A stretch of DNA of 64,000 nt, taken from positions 263,152 through 327,151 of the forward strand of contig CAUYUJ010022526.1 in assembly GCA_963575745.1 (NCBI GenBank). Direction: 5' to 3'. A program made the translations under genes and the position numbers. Positions 55,580 through 64,000 of this stretch are shown here, piece after piece (position 1 is the stretch's first letter; every line of letters starts with the position of its first letter). The stretch comes from Prorocentrum cordatum. Its lineage: Eukaryota > Sar > Dinophyceae > Prorocentrales > Prorocentraceae. The notes beneath the pieces are model-generated. The model saw nothing but the letters and a program-made list of their open reading frames with translations, had not been told where the DNA came from and made no database searches.

Positions 55580-57940
55580 TTTACCCCCGGGCCCGGGAGT
55601 TGGGGACCCGGGCTCGAGTGACTTTTTGAATCCCCGTTCTGCCGGCGACTATCGGCAGAGAGATGTCTTCCCGCTTCCTCTCCTCGGCCCCCGCTCCGAT
55701 GCTCCAGCGAGCGTCTGCAGGGCCGTGCGCCGCCGCCGCCTTCGCCTCCAGCATTCAGTCAGTTGGGCTAACGATGCTGTGAGGGTTCTCAACCAGATGT
55801 CAGGATACAAGGAGGCTGCGCCAGCCCCCGCGTCTCTTGCTCAGAAAAGAGTGCTCGATCGCTTTAGTGATTGTTATTGTCGTCTGGGCCCCCCTCCCAG
55901 CGAGGCGGGTTTTGCTCGGGGAGCCCTCAGCGAGCTCTTGAGCAACCATCCTTTGTATGGGGATGCGGGCCCCACCCGTCCTTATTCGCGTGACCTCGTT
56001 GCGTGGCCTGATGAGGGTGCGGCCCCTGTCGACCTTCATCGCTTGCTCTCTCAGGCCGATTCTTCTTGGCTTAAGGACCTGGAGATCGCACGTGCTGAGG
56101 CCAGCATCTGAGGCCCAGGTATTGGTGCAGGAGGCCTGTCCCAAAGGAGCCTATATCGACCCTGTTCTCGCTCACTCCCCCTCTACATGCGCTGACTTTC
56201 TGGCCTGTCTGGCCCGGCGTGGGATGTTAAGCTTTCAACCTGCGCGGGGTAGGAAGGGCCTTCTCGGAGTGTTTTGCGTGGCCAAGAAGTCTGATCAACT
56301 ACGTCTCGTCTTCGACACTAGAGTTGCCACTTGTTACTTCAACGCCCCCCCCCTCTACTCGGCTCCCCTCGGCTTCCGCCTTCTCCGCCATCGAATCGAG
56401 GGGCGGCCCTTGTCTTGCCGCTTCAGGTGATGTTCAGTGTGCCTTTTATCATGTGCGTGTTCCAGCCGACATGATAGAATCGTTCTCTCTTCCACCCATC
56501 GATTCGGGTCTACTCATGTCCTTCGGGTTGGAGGGTGTGCCGCAGATGGGTGGACAGGCCCTCCTTCCGTGCATAACTGTGATGCCTATGGGCTTCTCCT
56601 GGGCGCTTTATTTTTGTCAGGCTGTGACGCGAAACGCCATCCAAAAGGCGGGCTTCAGCCCGAGTCGTGCCATATCTGACGGTGAGCCCGGCGTCGTGTT
56701 TAGGGCAGCCGATAACACGGCTGCTGCGGGCTATGCCGATAATTTTCTCGTGCTAGGCCAGTCTCAGAAAAATGTGAAGGCTGCTTTTGACCAGATTAGC
56801 GTGAGCCTCAGATCTGTTGGCCTCCTCGTTCATGAAGTTTGTGAGCCGTCTAGGGACTCGACTTTTCTCGGACTCTCCCTCGTCGCCGGCCGCTGGTTGT
56901 CTGTAAAGCCTCGGGATCTCTGGCGCCTGCGCTTCGCTATTGAGCGCCTTTTGGCCAGGGGTTCTGCCGGCGGTGTTTTGCTCAGAGTGATTGTTGGCCA
57001 CATCGCGTGGTCCTCTATGGTCCGCCGTGAAGCCTTGGCCATCCTGAATGCGTGTTACGCGTTTGTTGAGACGGCAAAGGATGTGGTGACCCTCCTCTGG
57101 CCTCAGGTGGCGTTAGAGCTTCGTAGGATTGTTGCTATTCTCCCTCTCCTCGCGACGGATATGTGTGCTGGGTGGCATCCGCAGATCTGTGTCTCGGACG
57201 CTTCGGAGTTCGGTCTCGGAGTTTGCCATCGTTCACTGTCTGAAGACCAGGTTGCAGAGATTGGCCGAGTAAGCGAGAGAGTGAGGTACCGTGTGGAGGG
57301 CGCGGAGAAGGCCCGCCTCAATGCACTTCGGGAATCTGGGGACTTCGAGGCCTCCCGGGACGTCGTCGACGCGGAGGCTGCCGCCCGCCCGCCGGACTAC
57401 CTGCCCCTTGGGTTCATGGACGTGGACCCCCTGCTCTTCGAGGAGATCCCCGCGGACCTCGTGAGGCCCCAGGATTGGAAGGATGTTTTGGCCGTTCGAG
57501 TGGGCTACGACGCCGATATCATGCAGTTGGAGGGTGAGGCCCTCGTGTTGGCCTACAAGCACATCCTGCGCGCTGGTGCTGCCGTGGGGCGGCGAGTGGT
57601 TGCCCTCGTCGATAACATGTGTCTGGCCTTGGCTTGCTGCAAGGGCCGTGCGAAGTCAGTCCACCTTCAGTCTGTCATGTTGAAGCTGGCCTCGTTGTCA
57701 TTGGCTTCAGGATGCCGCCTGCACGTTCGCTGGATCCCCAGTGAGAGGGGCCCGTCAGATCGCTTTTCCCGCGGCCATCTCGGATGGTTCTCAGGCTTCC
57801 GTGCGGCGCGCCGCCTGCCGCCCGAGGGCGATGCCGCGGGCCGCGCCTGGGAGGGCAAAGGAGCGGGCCAGGGCACAGCGCGAGACGCGCGTTGCCGCCG
57901 CCCCGCGCCTGACCGCGGAGCGGGAGCCCTTGGGGTCTGA
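55551..57940 (+). pseudogene. YR-3 reverse transcriptase / RNase H (frameshifted)
   Basis: Starts at ATG 55551 or 55569, overlapping the gag end in another frame. The N-terminal part (55551-56111) is followed by a shift near 56100 into ACPKGAYIDPVLAHSP, and a second shift at the C run 56345-56353. RT motifs are LRLVFDTR, motif A in ASGDVQCAFYHVRV, motif B in VMPMGFSWALYFCQ, and the active-site box YADN at 56732-56743. RNase H acidic sites are CVSDASEFGLGVC, EGEALVLAYKHILRA, LVDNMCLALA and the end VRWIPSERGPSDRFSRG. If the C run were one base shorter the frame would be restored there. From motif A to RNase H the frame is intact. Confidence 0.85.
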
Positions 57941-58980
57941 CGGTTCTCGAGCAGATTGCGATCCGCCCAGTGACGGAGGCCCTCTACAAGAAAACTGCGG
58001 CGGCCTTCCTGGAGTTTTGCACCAAGCGAGGCCTGGGCTGGCACAACGTCGAGGAGATGGATGTGATCTTAGCCCAATACATGGACGATTGCTTTCACCG
58101 CGGCGTGTCGTCCGACCACGGCACGCTGTTGCTGGCCAGCCTCGCGCACCTCTGCCCGAGCCTGTGGGGGCAGTGGGCGTCGCAGTGGCCGAGGGCGGCC
58201 CGCGCCTCGATCTCGTGGAAGCGGAAAGTGCCTGCGGGGGCTCGGCTGCCATTGCCGAAGGCGGTTGCCATGGCCGTGTGCCTGCTGCTGGTGGAGGCGG
58301 GTGCGCCCTGGATGGCTGTCTGGGTCGCGCTGTCGTTCGTGGCCTACCTGAGGCCCGGCGAGACGTTCAAGTTGAAGGGCCGCAACCTCATCCCACCCTC
58401 GCCTGCGGCGGGGGCTCCGCATCGACATCGGGGACTACTGCTTCACGACGTGGGATCGTTGATCCCCGGGAAGACAGGTCTCCACGACGAGAGTGTGTTG
58501 ATCGACCTGGACCCGTGGCTGGTGCCGGCCCTGGAGTACCTCCGATCGACGACGTGCGCCGACGCCTGCCTGTGGTCGTTCACGGTCGGGGCCTTGAGGC
58601 CGAAGTACAGCCGCTGCCTCGGCCTCTTGGGCCTCCCCCAGGTCTCGGACCACCTGTGCTGCCTCCGCCGGGGGGGTGCGTCGGACGACCTGCTCAGTCG
58701 CCGGGGGGGCGCCTTCCAGGTGCAGCTTCGAGGCAGGTGGGCGTCCACGAAGAGCTTGAAACGGTACGGCAAGGAGACAAAGCTGTTGTCAGAGACCAGT
58801 TCGGTGCACGGCGACGCGTTTCGTCTCGGACATCTCATGTTGGAACATTTCTGGACGGTGATCTTGGCAGGCGGAACCCTGGAGGCCAGTATCAGCCACC
58901 TCATCCCGGCGACGCGTGTGCCAGCGGTGCGAGCGGCTCGAAGGCTGCGCCCATCAGGAGATCACAGAAGCCACCAGTGA
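57880..58980 (+). CDS. YR-3 tyrosine recombinase
   Basis: The frame opens after a stop at 57910-57912 and reads LTVLEQIAIRPVTEALYKK, equal in pattern to LSLLERLAVRPSTEKLYRG of YR-1; the preceding piece (ERARAQRETRVAAAPRL) lies in another frame, so one shift near 57935 is likely. Catalytic features are Arg in VAYLRPGETFKL, Arg in LCCLRRGGASDD with Cys where His is usual, and the end RGRWASTKSLKRYGKET with Trp and the likely nucleophile Tyr. Stop TGA 58978-58980. It would insert the circular element DNA. The missing His is known to vary in this family, so activity is possible. Confidence 0.82.
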
Positions 58981-59968
58981 GACCTTCTTACTCCCTCTGC
59001 GCCTCTAAAATTCGAGCCCACCTGCAGTGCCGATTTAAGGAGGAGCTACGTAGGGGAAAAGGGTCCCATAATCCGTCTCAGTATCGTTTGTTTCTAGAGT
59101 TGTTTGCCGGGTCCGGGCCCCTGTCGAAGGCCCTTCGGGGCCTTGGCGTCTCTGCCCTGGACCTGGACTTTAAGAACTCGGCTGGTGAGGATCACCTGCG
59201 CCCGGCTTTCGTCAAATTAGTTCGGGGGTGGATCTCTAGCGGTTGTGTCTCGGGTGTGTTCTTGGGAGCCCCCTGCGCGTCTTGGAGCAGGGCTCTCCGT
59301 CATCCACTTCGCTCGCGCGACCACCCGATGGGCGTCCCTGCCGCTCTACTCTCAATGGCCGAACAAGGACGGCTAGCGGCGGGGAATGCCACCTTTACGT
59401 TCAGTTGCCGAATAGTTGATTTATGTATCAAGTGCGGTGTTCCAGTATATATCGAGAACCCAGCCATGTCCCAGCTGTGGTCTGCGCCCCGCATGCTACA
59501 GCTGTGCCAGAAACCTATGCATCAGTCAATTGTCTTTCACATGTGTCAATATGGCACTCGATGGATGAAACCCACTCGTATCTCTGCCTGGCTCTCTCCC
59601 TCTCTTCTCTCTCTCTCTCTCTCTCTCTCCAGAAGAAATGCAATTGTCACCGCGGCCTGTGTAGTCGGACCCAGAAGCCACACATTGTCTTGACTGGGAA
59701 GGCTCCTGGCGGCAAGAACTGGACCGCCTTAGCAGCCTCATATCCGCCGAGATTGGCTCAGTCCGTTGCAAAACTAATGATTAATGGGTCAATGCGAATC
59801 GCTATTCGTCGTTTGTGGGCCCTCGCCTCCTGGTCTCGATGTTTTACCTCTTGGGGGCTTTCGGCGACCACTGTGTTGCGTTTTAGTTTGACTTTTTGGT
59901 TCGGCCTTGGTGGCCCAGTCACTCCTGCGGGATTCGGGGGATCTCCTATGCTGTCATCTGGCCTGTGA
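58981..59968 (+). pseudogene. YR-3 methyltransferase-like domain (frame broken by a CT repeat)
   Basis: In a frame open from upstream, motifs in order are LFLELFAGSGPLSKAL (motif I), ALDLDFKNS, FLGAPCASWSRALRHP (motif IV with PC), VYIENPAMSQLW (ENP) and CQYGTRWMKPTRI. At the CT run 59606-59629 the frame changes; the family end KKCNCHRGLCSRTQKPH and NWTALAASYPPRLAQ lies in the next frame, which stays open to 59968 and so covers the start of Y1. The domain matches YR-1 and YR-2. No start codon is obvious; it is probably part of a polyprotein or read by frameshift. Confidence 0.78.
59606..59629. repeat. CT microsatellite inside the YR-3 methyltransferase domain
   Basis: About 12 CT units placed between CQYGTRWMKPTRI and the conserved tail; absent at the same place in YR-1 and YR-2. 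Its length sets the reading frame. Confidence 0.85.
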
Positions 59969-60075
59969 TCCCGTGTCTCGCCCTAGGCCTTGGGGCCTGG
60001 GATGGATGGCTGATGTCGCTTGCGGTCGGAGTTCTCATAAAATTGTCTGGCATCCATCGTCCGCCTGGTTGTGCT
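59937..60075 (+). repeat. Split direct repeat Y1 of YR-3
   Basis: 139 bp, GGGGATCTCCTATGCTGTC to CGCCTGGTTGTGCT, repeated at 60225-60363 with five differences. It directly abuts X2. Confidence 0.95.
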
Positions 60076-60178
60076 GGTTGATCTTAGATCTGTAAGCACA
60101 GGAGGGTCTGGCCGCAAGGATGCCGCATGTGAAAATTCACAGTCCCGTGTGCTATCCGTGGCACGCGGCTCAAACTCT
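60076..60178 (+). repeat. Split direct repeat X2 of YR-3
   Basis: Copy of the left end X1 (GGTTGATCTTAGATCTGTAA), three bases shorter, with a few substitutions. Confidence 0.94.
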
Positions 60179-60224
60179 CCCTCCCGCCCTCCCTGTCGCT
60201 TGCATCCTTTGTGCTGCACTGTCT

Positions 60225-60363
60225 GGGGATCTCCTATGCTGTCATCTGGCCTGTGATCCCGTGTCTCGCCCTGGGCCTTGGGGCCCGGGATGGATGGCTG
60301 ATGTCGCCTGCGGTCGGAGTTCTCATAAAATTGCCTGGCATCAATCGTCCGCCTGGTTGTGCT
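60225..60363 (+). repeat. Split direct repeat Y2 of YR-3, right end
   Basis: Second copy of Y1, same length. The flank ATACATATATATG starts right after. Confidence 0.95.
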
Positions 60364-60836
60364 ATACATATATATGTATGTATATAGGTGTGTGTGTATA
60401 TATCTATATATATATGTATATATATAAAAATATTATCCGTGGAGGGGAGCGACGCGCCATCAGCTCGCAGGACATAGCGTGTCGCCGGGGCCGTCGCCAG
60501 ACACACTAAGCGACAGTTCCGGACTGCAAGTGTCCCCTCCTGCCGACTACCACGGCGGAGGAGGAGGAGGAGGAGGAGGAGGAGGAGGAGGAGGAGGAGG
60601 AGGAGGGGGAAGAGGAGGAGGAGGAGGAGGAGGAGGAGGAGGAGGGGGGGGAAGAGGAGGAGGAGGAGGAGGAGGAGGAGGAGGAGGAGGAGGACAAAGA
60701 GGAGGACAAAAACGAGGAACAAGAGGAGGAAGAGGGAGGAGGCGGAGTGAGGATGAGGCCCCCGATCATCCTTGCAGTGCACCACGTCCTGGTGCCTGAG
60801 GCCGCTTGCCCGTGCCCGCCCGGCCGCCTCTCGTGG
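60364..60836. repeat. TA microsatellite and GGA arrays
   Basis: 60364-60437 is TA/TG repeat at the YR-3 right flank. 60553-60720 is a GGA array. Nothing else recognised. Confidence 0.8.
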
Positions 60837-61010
60837 TCGCGGCGCTGGCTGCTGCTGCCGCCGCCGCTGGATGCCGCCGAGGGCCTCCAACGGGCCCTGG
60901 AGCATCCTTTTTTGTTGTTGTTGTTTCTTTGGTGGTTTCGAGCGGGCCGGGCCCCGGGGCCGAAAAACAAAGACTCAGTACTACAAAAAACCATCCCCGT
61001 CTGGAGTCGT
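60837..61010 (+). repeat. Dispersed repeat S, copy 2
   Basis: Same ordered words as 52428-52600, in the same orientation, so YR-3 and its flanks lie between two direct copies. Confidence 0.8.
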
Positions 61011-61034
61011 CGGGGGCCCCAGTCCGATTCGCTC

Positions 61035-61760
61035 CAGTTCGGTCTGGTTCGGTCCCGTTCGGGATGAAGGTTTGCAAGGAGTTCGACAGGCTCGCGCGGC
61101 CGACGCGCGTGAGTGGCCCGCGTGGACTAGTTTGACCTGGGTCGTGCTTCTCAGCGCGCGCGCAAGGGCGTTCGCATGATTTTTGACATGCGGCGCGAGA
61201 GGCCCTTGCGGTCGAAGTTGATGAACATCCTGAAGAACCTGTGAACTTCTCTAGAAGTAGAACAAAAAACGCTGACCCTATTTGAAAACAAATGTTGCCA
61301 CACCTGGTGTTATTGCGCATGTTCCTGGGTTAGTCGATTCGGAAGTTCTTGCGAAACCTCAGGTTTGAATGATTTCGACATGGTCGCGCGACGACGCGCG
61401 CGCGTGCACTTCGCCCCGTTTTCTGGCAGGGGATTCGCGCCCCAGCGCGCGAGCGAGGGCGTCCGAATGATTTCGACATGCGCGCGCGAGGCACAGTTAC
61501 TTGGTATAATGTGATGAGCATGCCGAGACGCGTTTGCTATATTGACGATTTCGAAAAAAAAACGTATTTTTTTGGTTTTGTGTTTGAAAACTGCTGTCGC
61601 AACGCCGTGTTTTGTCGGTCAAGATGTTTTCGGGGCAGTTGATGTTTGAAAGTTTCGCGGTACCGAGGGTGTTTGAAGGATCCCGGCATGCGCGCGCGAC
61701 GACGCGCGCGCGTGCACTTCGTCCAATTTGTTGCATCGGGTTCTTGACAATCGATGGTGA
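61035..61760 (+). repeat. Dispersed repeat R, tail-type copies
   Basis: Contains GCGCGCGCAAGGGCGTTCG (61155), GATGAACATCC, two CGACGACGCGCGCGCGTGCAC hairpins (about 61386-61409 and 61690-61712) and GAATGATTTCGACATGCGCG (61465). These are the tail words of copies 1 and 2. No coding capacity was recognised. Confidence 0.6.
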
Positions 61761-61984
61761 TAAACGAGTGCGCGCGCGTCTTTTTTTGCATGGGATGAAG
61801 TGGGGTGGTTGGGTGAGGGTGGGGTGGGTGGGGGGTGGGTGGGTCGGTGGGTGGTTGGGGTGGAGGGGGGGACTGCCTGGGGTGGTGCGAATTGTATGTT
61901 TGATGGGCGACGGGGCAAAATCGCATGTGCATTACAATGCAAAGCGGCGCGTCATGAAGTTGGGGGGGTGATCCTAATGCTCCT
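61761..61984. other. GGTGGG-rich spacer
   Basis: 61800-61875 is GTGGGTGGG repeat. Nothing else recognised. Confidence 0.5.
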
Positions 61985-62780
61985 GAAACCTGCGTGGTGC
62001 AATACATGTGGTGCTCTCTATGTTGCACAATGCATGTTGTGCAACATACGTGGTACAGGAAAAGCTGTTCAATCTGTGGGGCGGTGTCTGTAGAACAACC
62101 AAGATGTTGCAACGAATGTGGTTCAATCTATGTGGTGCGCAATATTTGTTGCGCAAACGACGTGGTGCAGCCTATGCGGTTCAATTCGTCCTATCGAACT
62201 TGGATTTGTCAGCTCCATTGTTCGAGCAACTGGCCCACCCATTCACCCGCATGTTTGGTTTGCAAAACCCATGCGGCCACGATTGCGATGACTGTTTGAC
62301 GCTGCGTGGCGCATCGCCGCGGCCGCGCAGCCTCGCGCGCAGGGCGGCCAGCTAGCCTGGCGCGACCGACGCGGCCGCTGTGACGCTGCCCGCTGGGGAC
62401 GCCCCAGCGCGTCCCGCAGGCCGCGTTGGCGCGGGCATTTCAGTGTGATTCGGCGATTGTGGCGGGCGCAGTATCATGGCGACGCCGATAACGGTGGACA
62501 TGTTAATGAATGTCGCGATGATTGTAGCGATGATGGCGCTGACGACGGCAAAGCCAATGACAGCGCCGATGCTGGTCACGCCGATGACGATGATGGCGTC
62601 CATGTGTCCGTTATGAAAGGTTCGGGACGGATTTCGACATGCGCGCGCGGCCGACAGGCGCCAGTGGCCCGCATGTTATCATTTGACAGGGACCGTGCAC
62701 CCCCAGCACGCGTGCAAGGGACTCCGGATGATTTCGACACTCGCGCGCACAAGGCCCGCGGGGCTTCATTTGACGAAAAT
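61985..62780 (+). repeat. Dispersed repeat R, copy 4 with expanded TATGTGGTGCAA array
   Basis: 61985-62190 has eight to nine degenerate units of CTATGTGGTGCAAT. Then come CACCCGCATGTTTGGTTTGC, GCGATGACTGTTTGACGC, GGCGCAGTATCATGGCGACG and the tail GATGATTTCGACACTCGCG (62727). Confidence 0.7.
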
Positions 62781-63279
62781 GTTGGCTGCCAGTCATTTTC
62801 ATTTTAAAACATGAAGAAAATTCGCCAGAGCGCACGCAGCAGTTCGATACCGCAAACAAATCAAGATGTAATACGATTTTTCCAATTCCGAAATTTCGAT
62901 CATGAACCCTTACCAAAGCCACGGTTGTCGAAGGATTCCGATTTGCGTTTGCGACGGCGTGCGCGTTTCTTTGTTGCTGAATATCGCCCCCCCTTGTGAA
63001 GGGTTCTCGGACCGGGATGGTTTTTGATAGACGGGTGCACGCGCATTGTAGTGTTTGATGTGGGGTGACGTGGGCGGTACCGGCCCTCTTGGGATGGTCT
63101 GCGTTCGTGTGCAGAACGTACGATGGGGCATAACAGTGTGTAAGCTGCAGTGTCCCAGGGGGGGCGCTAGGTCCGGCCTCGGGAGGGTGTTCGATTTTTT
63201 TTCTTAGAGAGGAGAATCCAGGGCTGGACCTAAACGATGTTTTGCTGGACTTCGGCTGTGTTTTGTTTTTTGTTTTGGC
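62781..63279. other. Unassigned
   Basis: Short frames only; 62940-63060 has weak similarity to repeat R tails (GCGACGGCGTGCGCG). Confidence 0.4.
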
Positions 63280-63385
63280 AGCCTCCTCCTCATCCTCCTC
63301 CTTCTCTTCCTCCTCCTCCTCCTTCTCTTCCTCCTCCTCCTCTTCCCTTCTTCCTCCTACTCCTCCTGCTCTTCATCCCTGTCCC
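63280..63385. repeat. TCC/TTC array
   Basis: Pyrimidine run of TCCTCC and TTCTCTTCC words. Confidence 0.8.
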
Positions 63386-63416
63386 CTCCCTTCTGTGCTG
63401 TGCCGTGCACAGGGAT

Positions 63417-63900
63417 GGCAGGCAATGCCAGGCAGTGCCAAGCAGTGCAGCGCGAAGCAATGCAGAGCCAGGCCAAGGAGTGCAACGCAAAGCACGTCAA
63501 TGTATATCAGTGCAACGCAATGCGACGCAAAGCAGTGCAAAGCAATGCGTTGCAATGCAGAGCACTGCAGAACAACACAAAGTATCGCACAGCAGTGCAA
63601 CGCACTGCAGAACAGTGCAACACCTGGCATGTCATGGTCGAGCATGGTGTAGCAATGCGACACAATGCAAAGCAATGTAAAGCAATGCAGAGCAATTCAA
63701 ATCTATGCAGCGCAATGCAACGCATGCAAAGCGATGCAAAGCGATGCAAAGCGATGCAAGGCACTGCACATCAATGCAACAACAATGCGCAGCTTTGCAG
63801 ACCAATGTAAAACACGGCGTAGCAATTCAAAGCAAAGCAAAGCAACGCAATACAGTGCAAGGCACGGCATAGCACGGCATAGCAATGCGAAGCAAACCAG
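63417..63900. repeat. GCAATGCRAA satellite
   Basis: About 45 degenerate decamer units such as GCAATGCAAA, GCAGTGCAAC and GCAATGCGAC over 480 bp. Frames read as Cys/Ala/Met/Gln repeats and are artefacts. 63901-64000 after it is CGACGGCG-rich and unassigned. Confidence 0.85.
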
Positions 63901-64000
63901 GCCGTGACGACGGGCGGCGACGAGGCGGCGAGGCGGCCGCGACGGCGACGACATAGCCGCCAGACCGACCTCCCGGCAAGTTGCGTATTCGAGAAGTGGG

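Larger units (their letters stand above)
53649..60363 (+). mobile_element. YR-3: complete tyrosine-recombinase retrotransposon with split direct repeats
   Basis: Left end X1 (53649-53754) is repeated as X2 (60076-60178), which lies between Y1 (59937-60075) and Y2 (60225-60363). Flanks are TATAT on the left and ATACATATA on the right. Coding order is a membrane-protein ORF, gag-like, RT, RNase H, recombinase, methyltransferase-like. Y1 and Y2 differ at five of 139 positions by eye. Frames are broken mainly at G or C runs and at a CT repeat. Total length 6,715 bp. Confidence 0.9.

Overview
The window looks like nuclear DNA of a dinoflagellate. The direct signs are a 21/22 match to the dinoflagellate spliced leader at 4600-4621 (minus strand), introns that begin with GC or GA instead of GT and end in AG followed by G, very abundant simple repeats (GGA/TCC, GAC, GAT, TATG, TA), and stacked mobile elements with almost no recognisable single-copy host gene. 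No tRNA, rRNA, CRISPR array or prokaryotic operon signal was seen. Everything here is read by eye from the sequence; no database search was made.

The backbone is three tyrosine-recombinase (YR) retrotransposons, all on the + strand, called YR-1 (1 to 18248, left end outside the window), YR-2 (37396 to 44165) and YR-3 (53649 to 60363). Each encodes a reverse transcriptase/RNase H, a tyrosine recombinase and a methyltransferase-like domain; YR-2 and YR-3 also show a gag-like ORF, and YR-3 a small membrane-protein ORF before gag. Their ends are split direct repeats (X1 - genes - Y1 X2 Y2), the layout known from PAT/Ngaro-type YR retroelements, while the methyltransferase domain is a DIRS trait. 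YR-1 and YR-3 have the order RT-RH-YR-MT; YR-2 has RT-RH-MT-YR. All three RTs carry YxDN in place of YxDD.

YR-1 is split by a 14,233-bp DNA transposon (1325 to 15557) with perfect 41-bp terminal inverted repeats, a 2-bp CT target duplication and subterminal repeats, similar in structure to En/Spm-CACTA (CMC) elements. It carries a candidate transposase (8864-11168), a methyltransferase-like gene (11125-12347) and several multi-exon genes of unknown function (A 1914-4463, B 5366-6528, C 6530-7800, D 13480-14347). Their introns hold the GGA/TCC tracts and a palindromic GATGGAG repeat family.

From 18.2 to 37.4 kb there is a repeat-rich stretch: two foldback elements with CCACTGTCCC minisatellite cores, each sitting inside TA or TATG microsatellites (21068-22727, 31186-32293); a 51-bp coding repeat (23348-23983); GAC and GAT arrays; and copies of a dispersed repeat with CGCGCG hairpins (28.8-30.8, 34.2-35.2, and again 61.0-62.8 kb). 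From 44.2 to 53.6 kb lie decayed, unrecognised coding remnants, a 101-113 bp tandem array split by an insertion, and short tandem repeats. After YR-3 the window ends in repeats, including a GCAATGC satellite (63417-63900).

Many frameshifts in the elements fall in homopolymers, so some may be assembly errors rather than decay.
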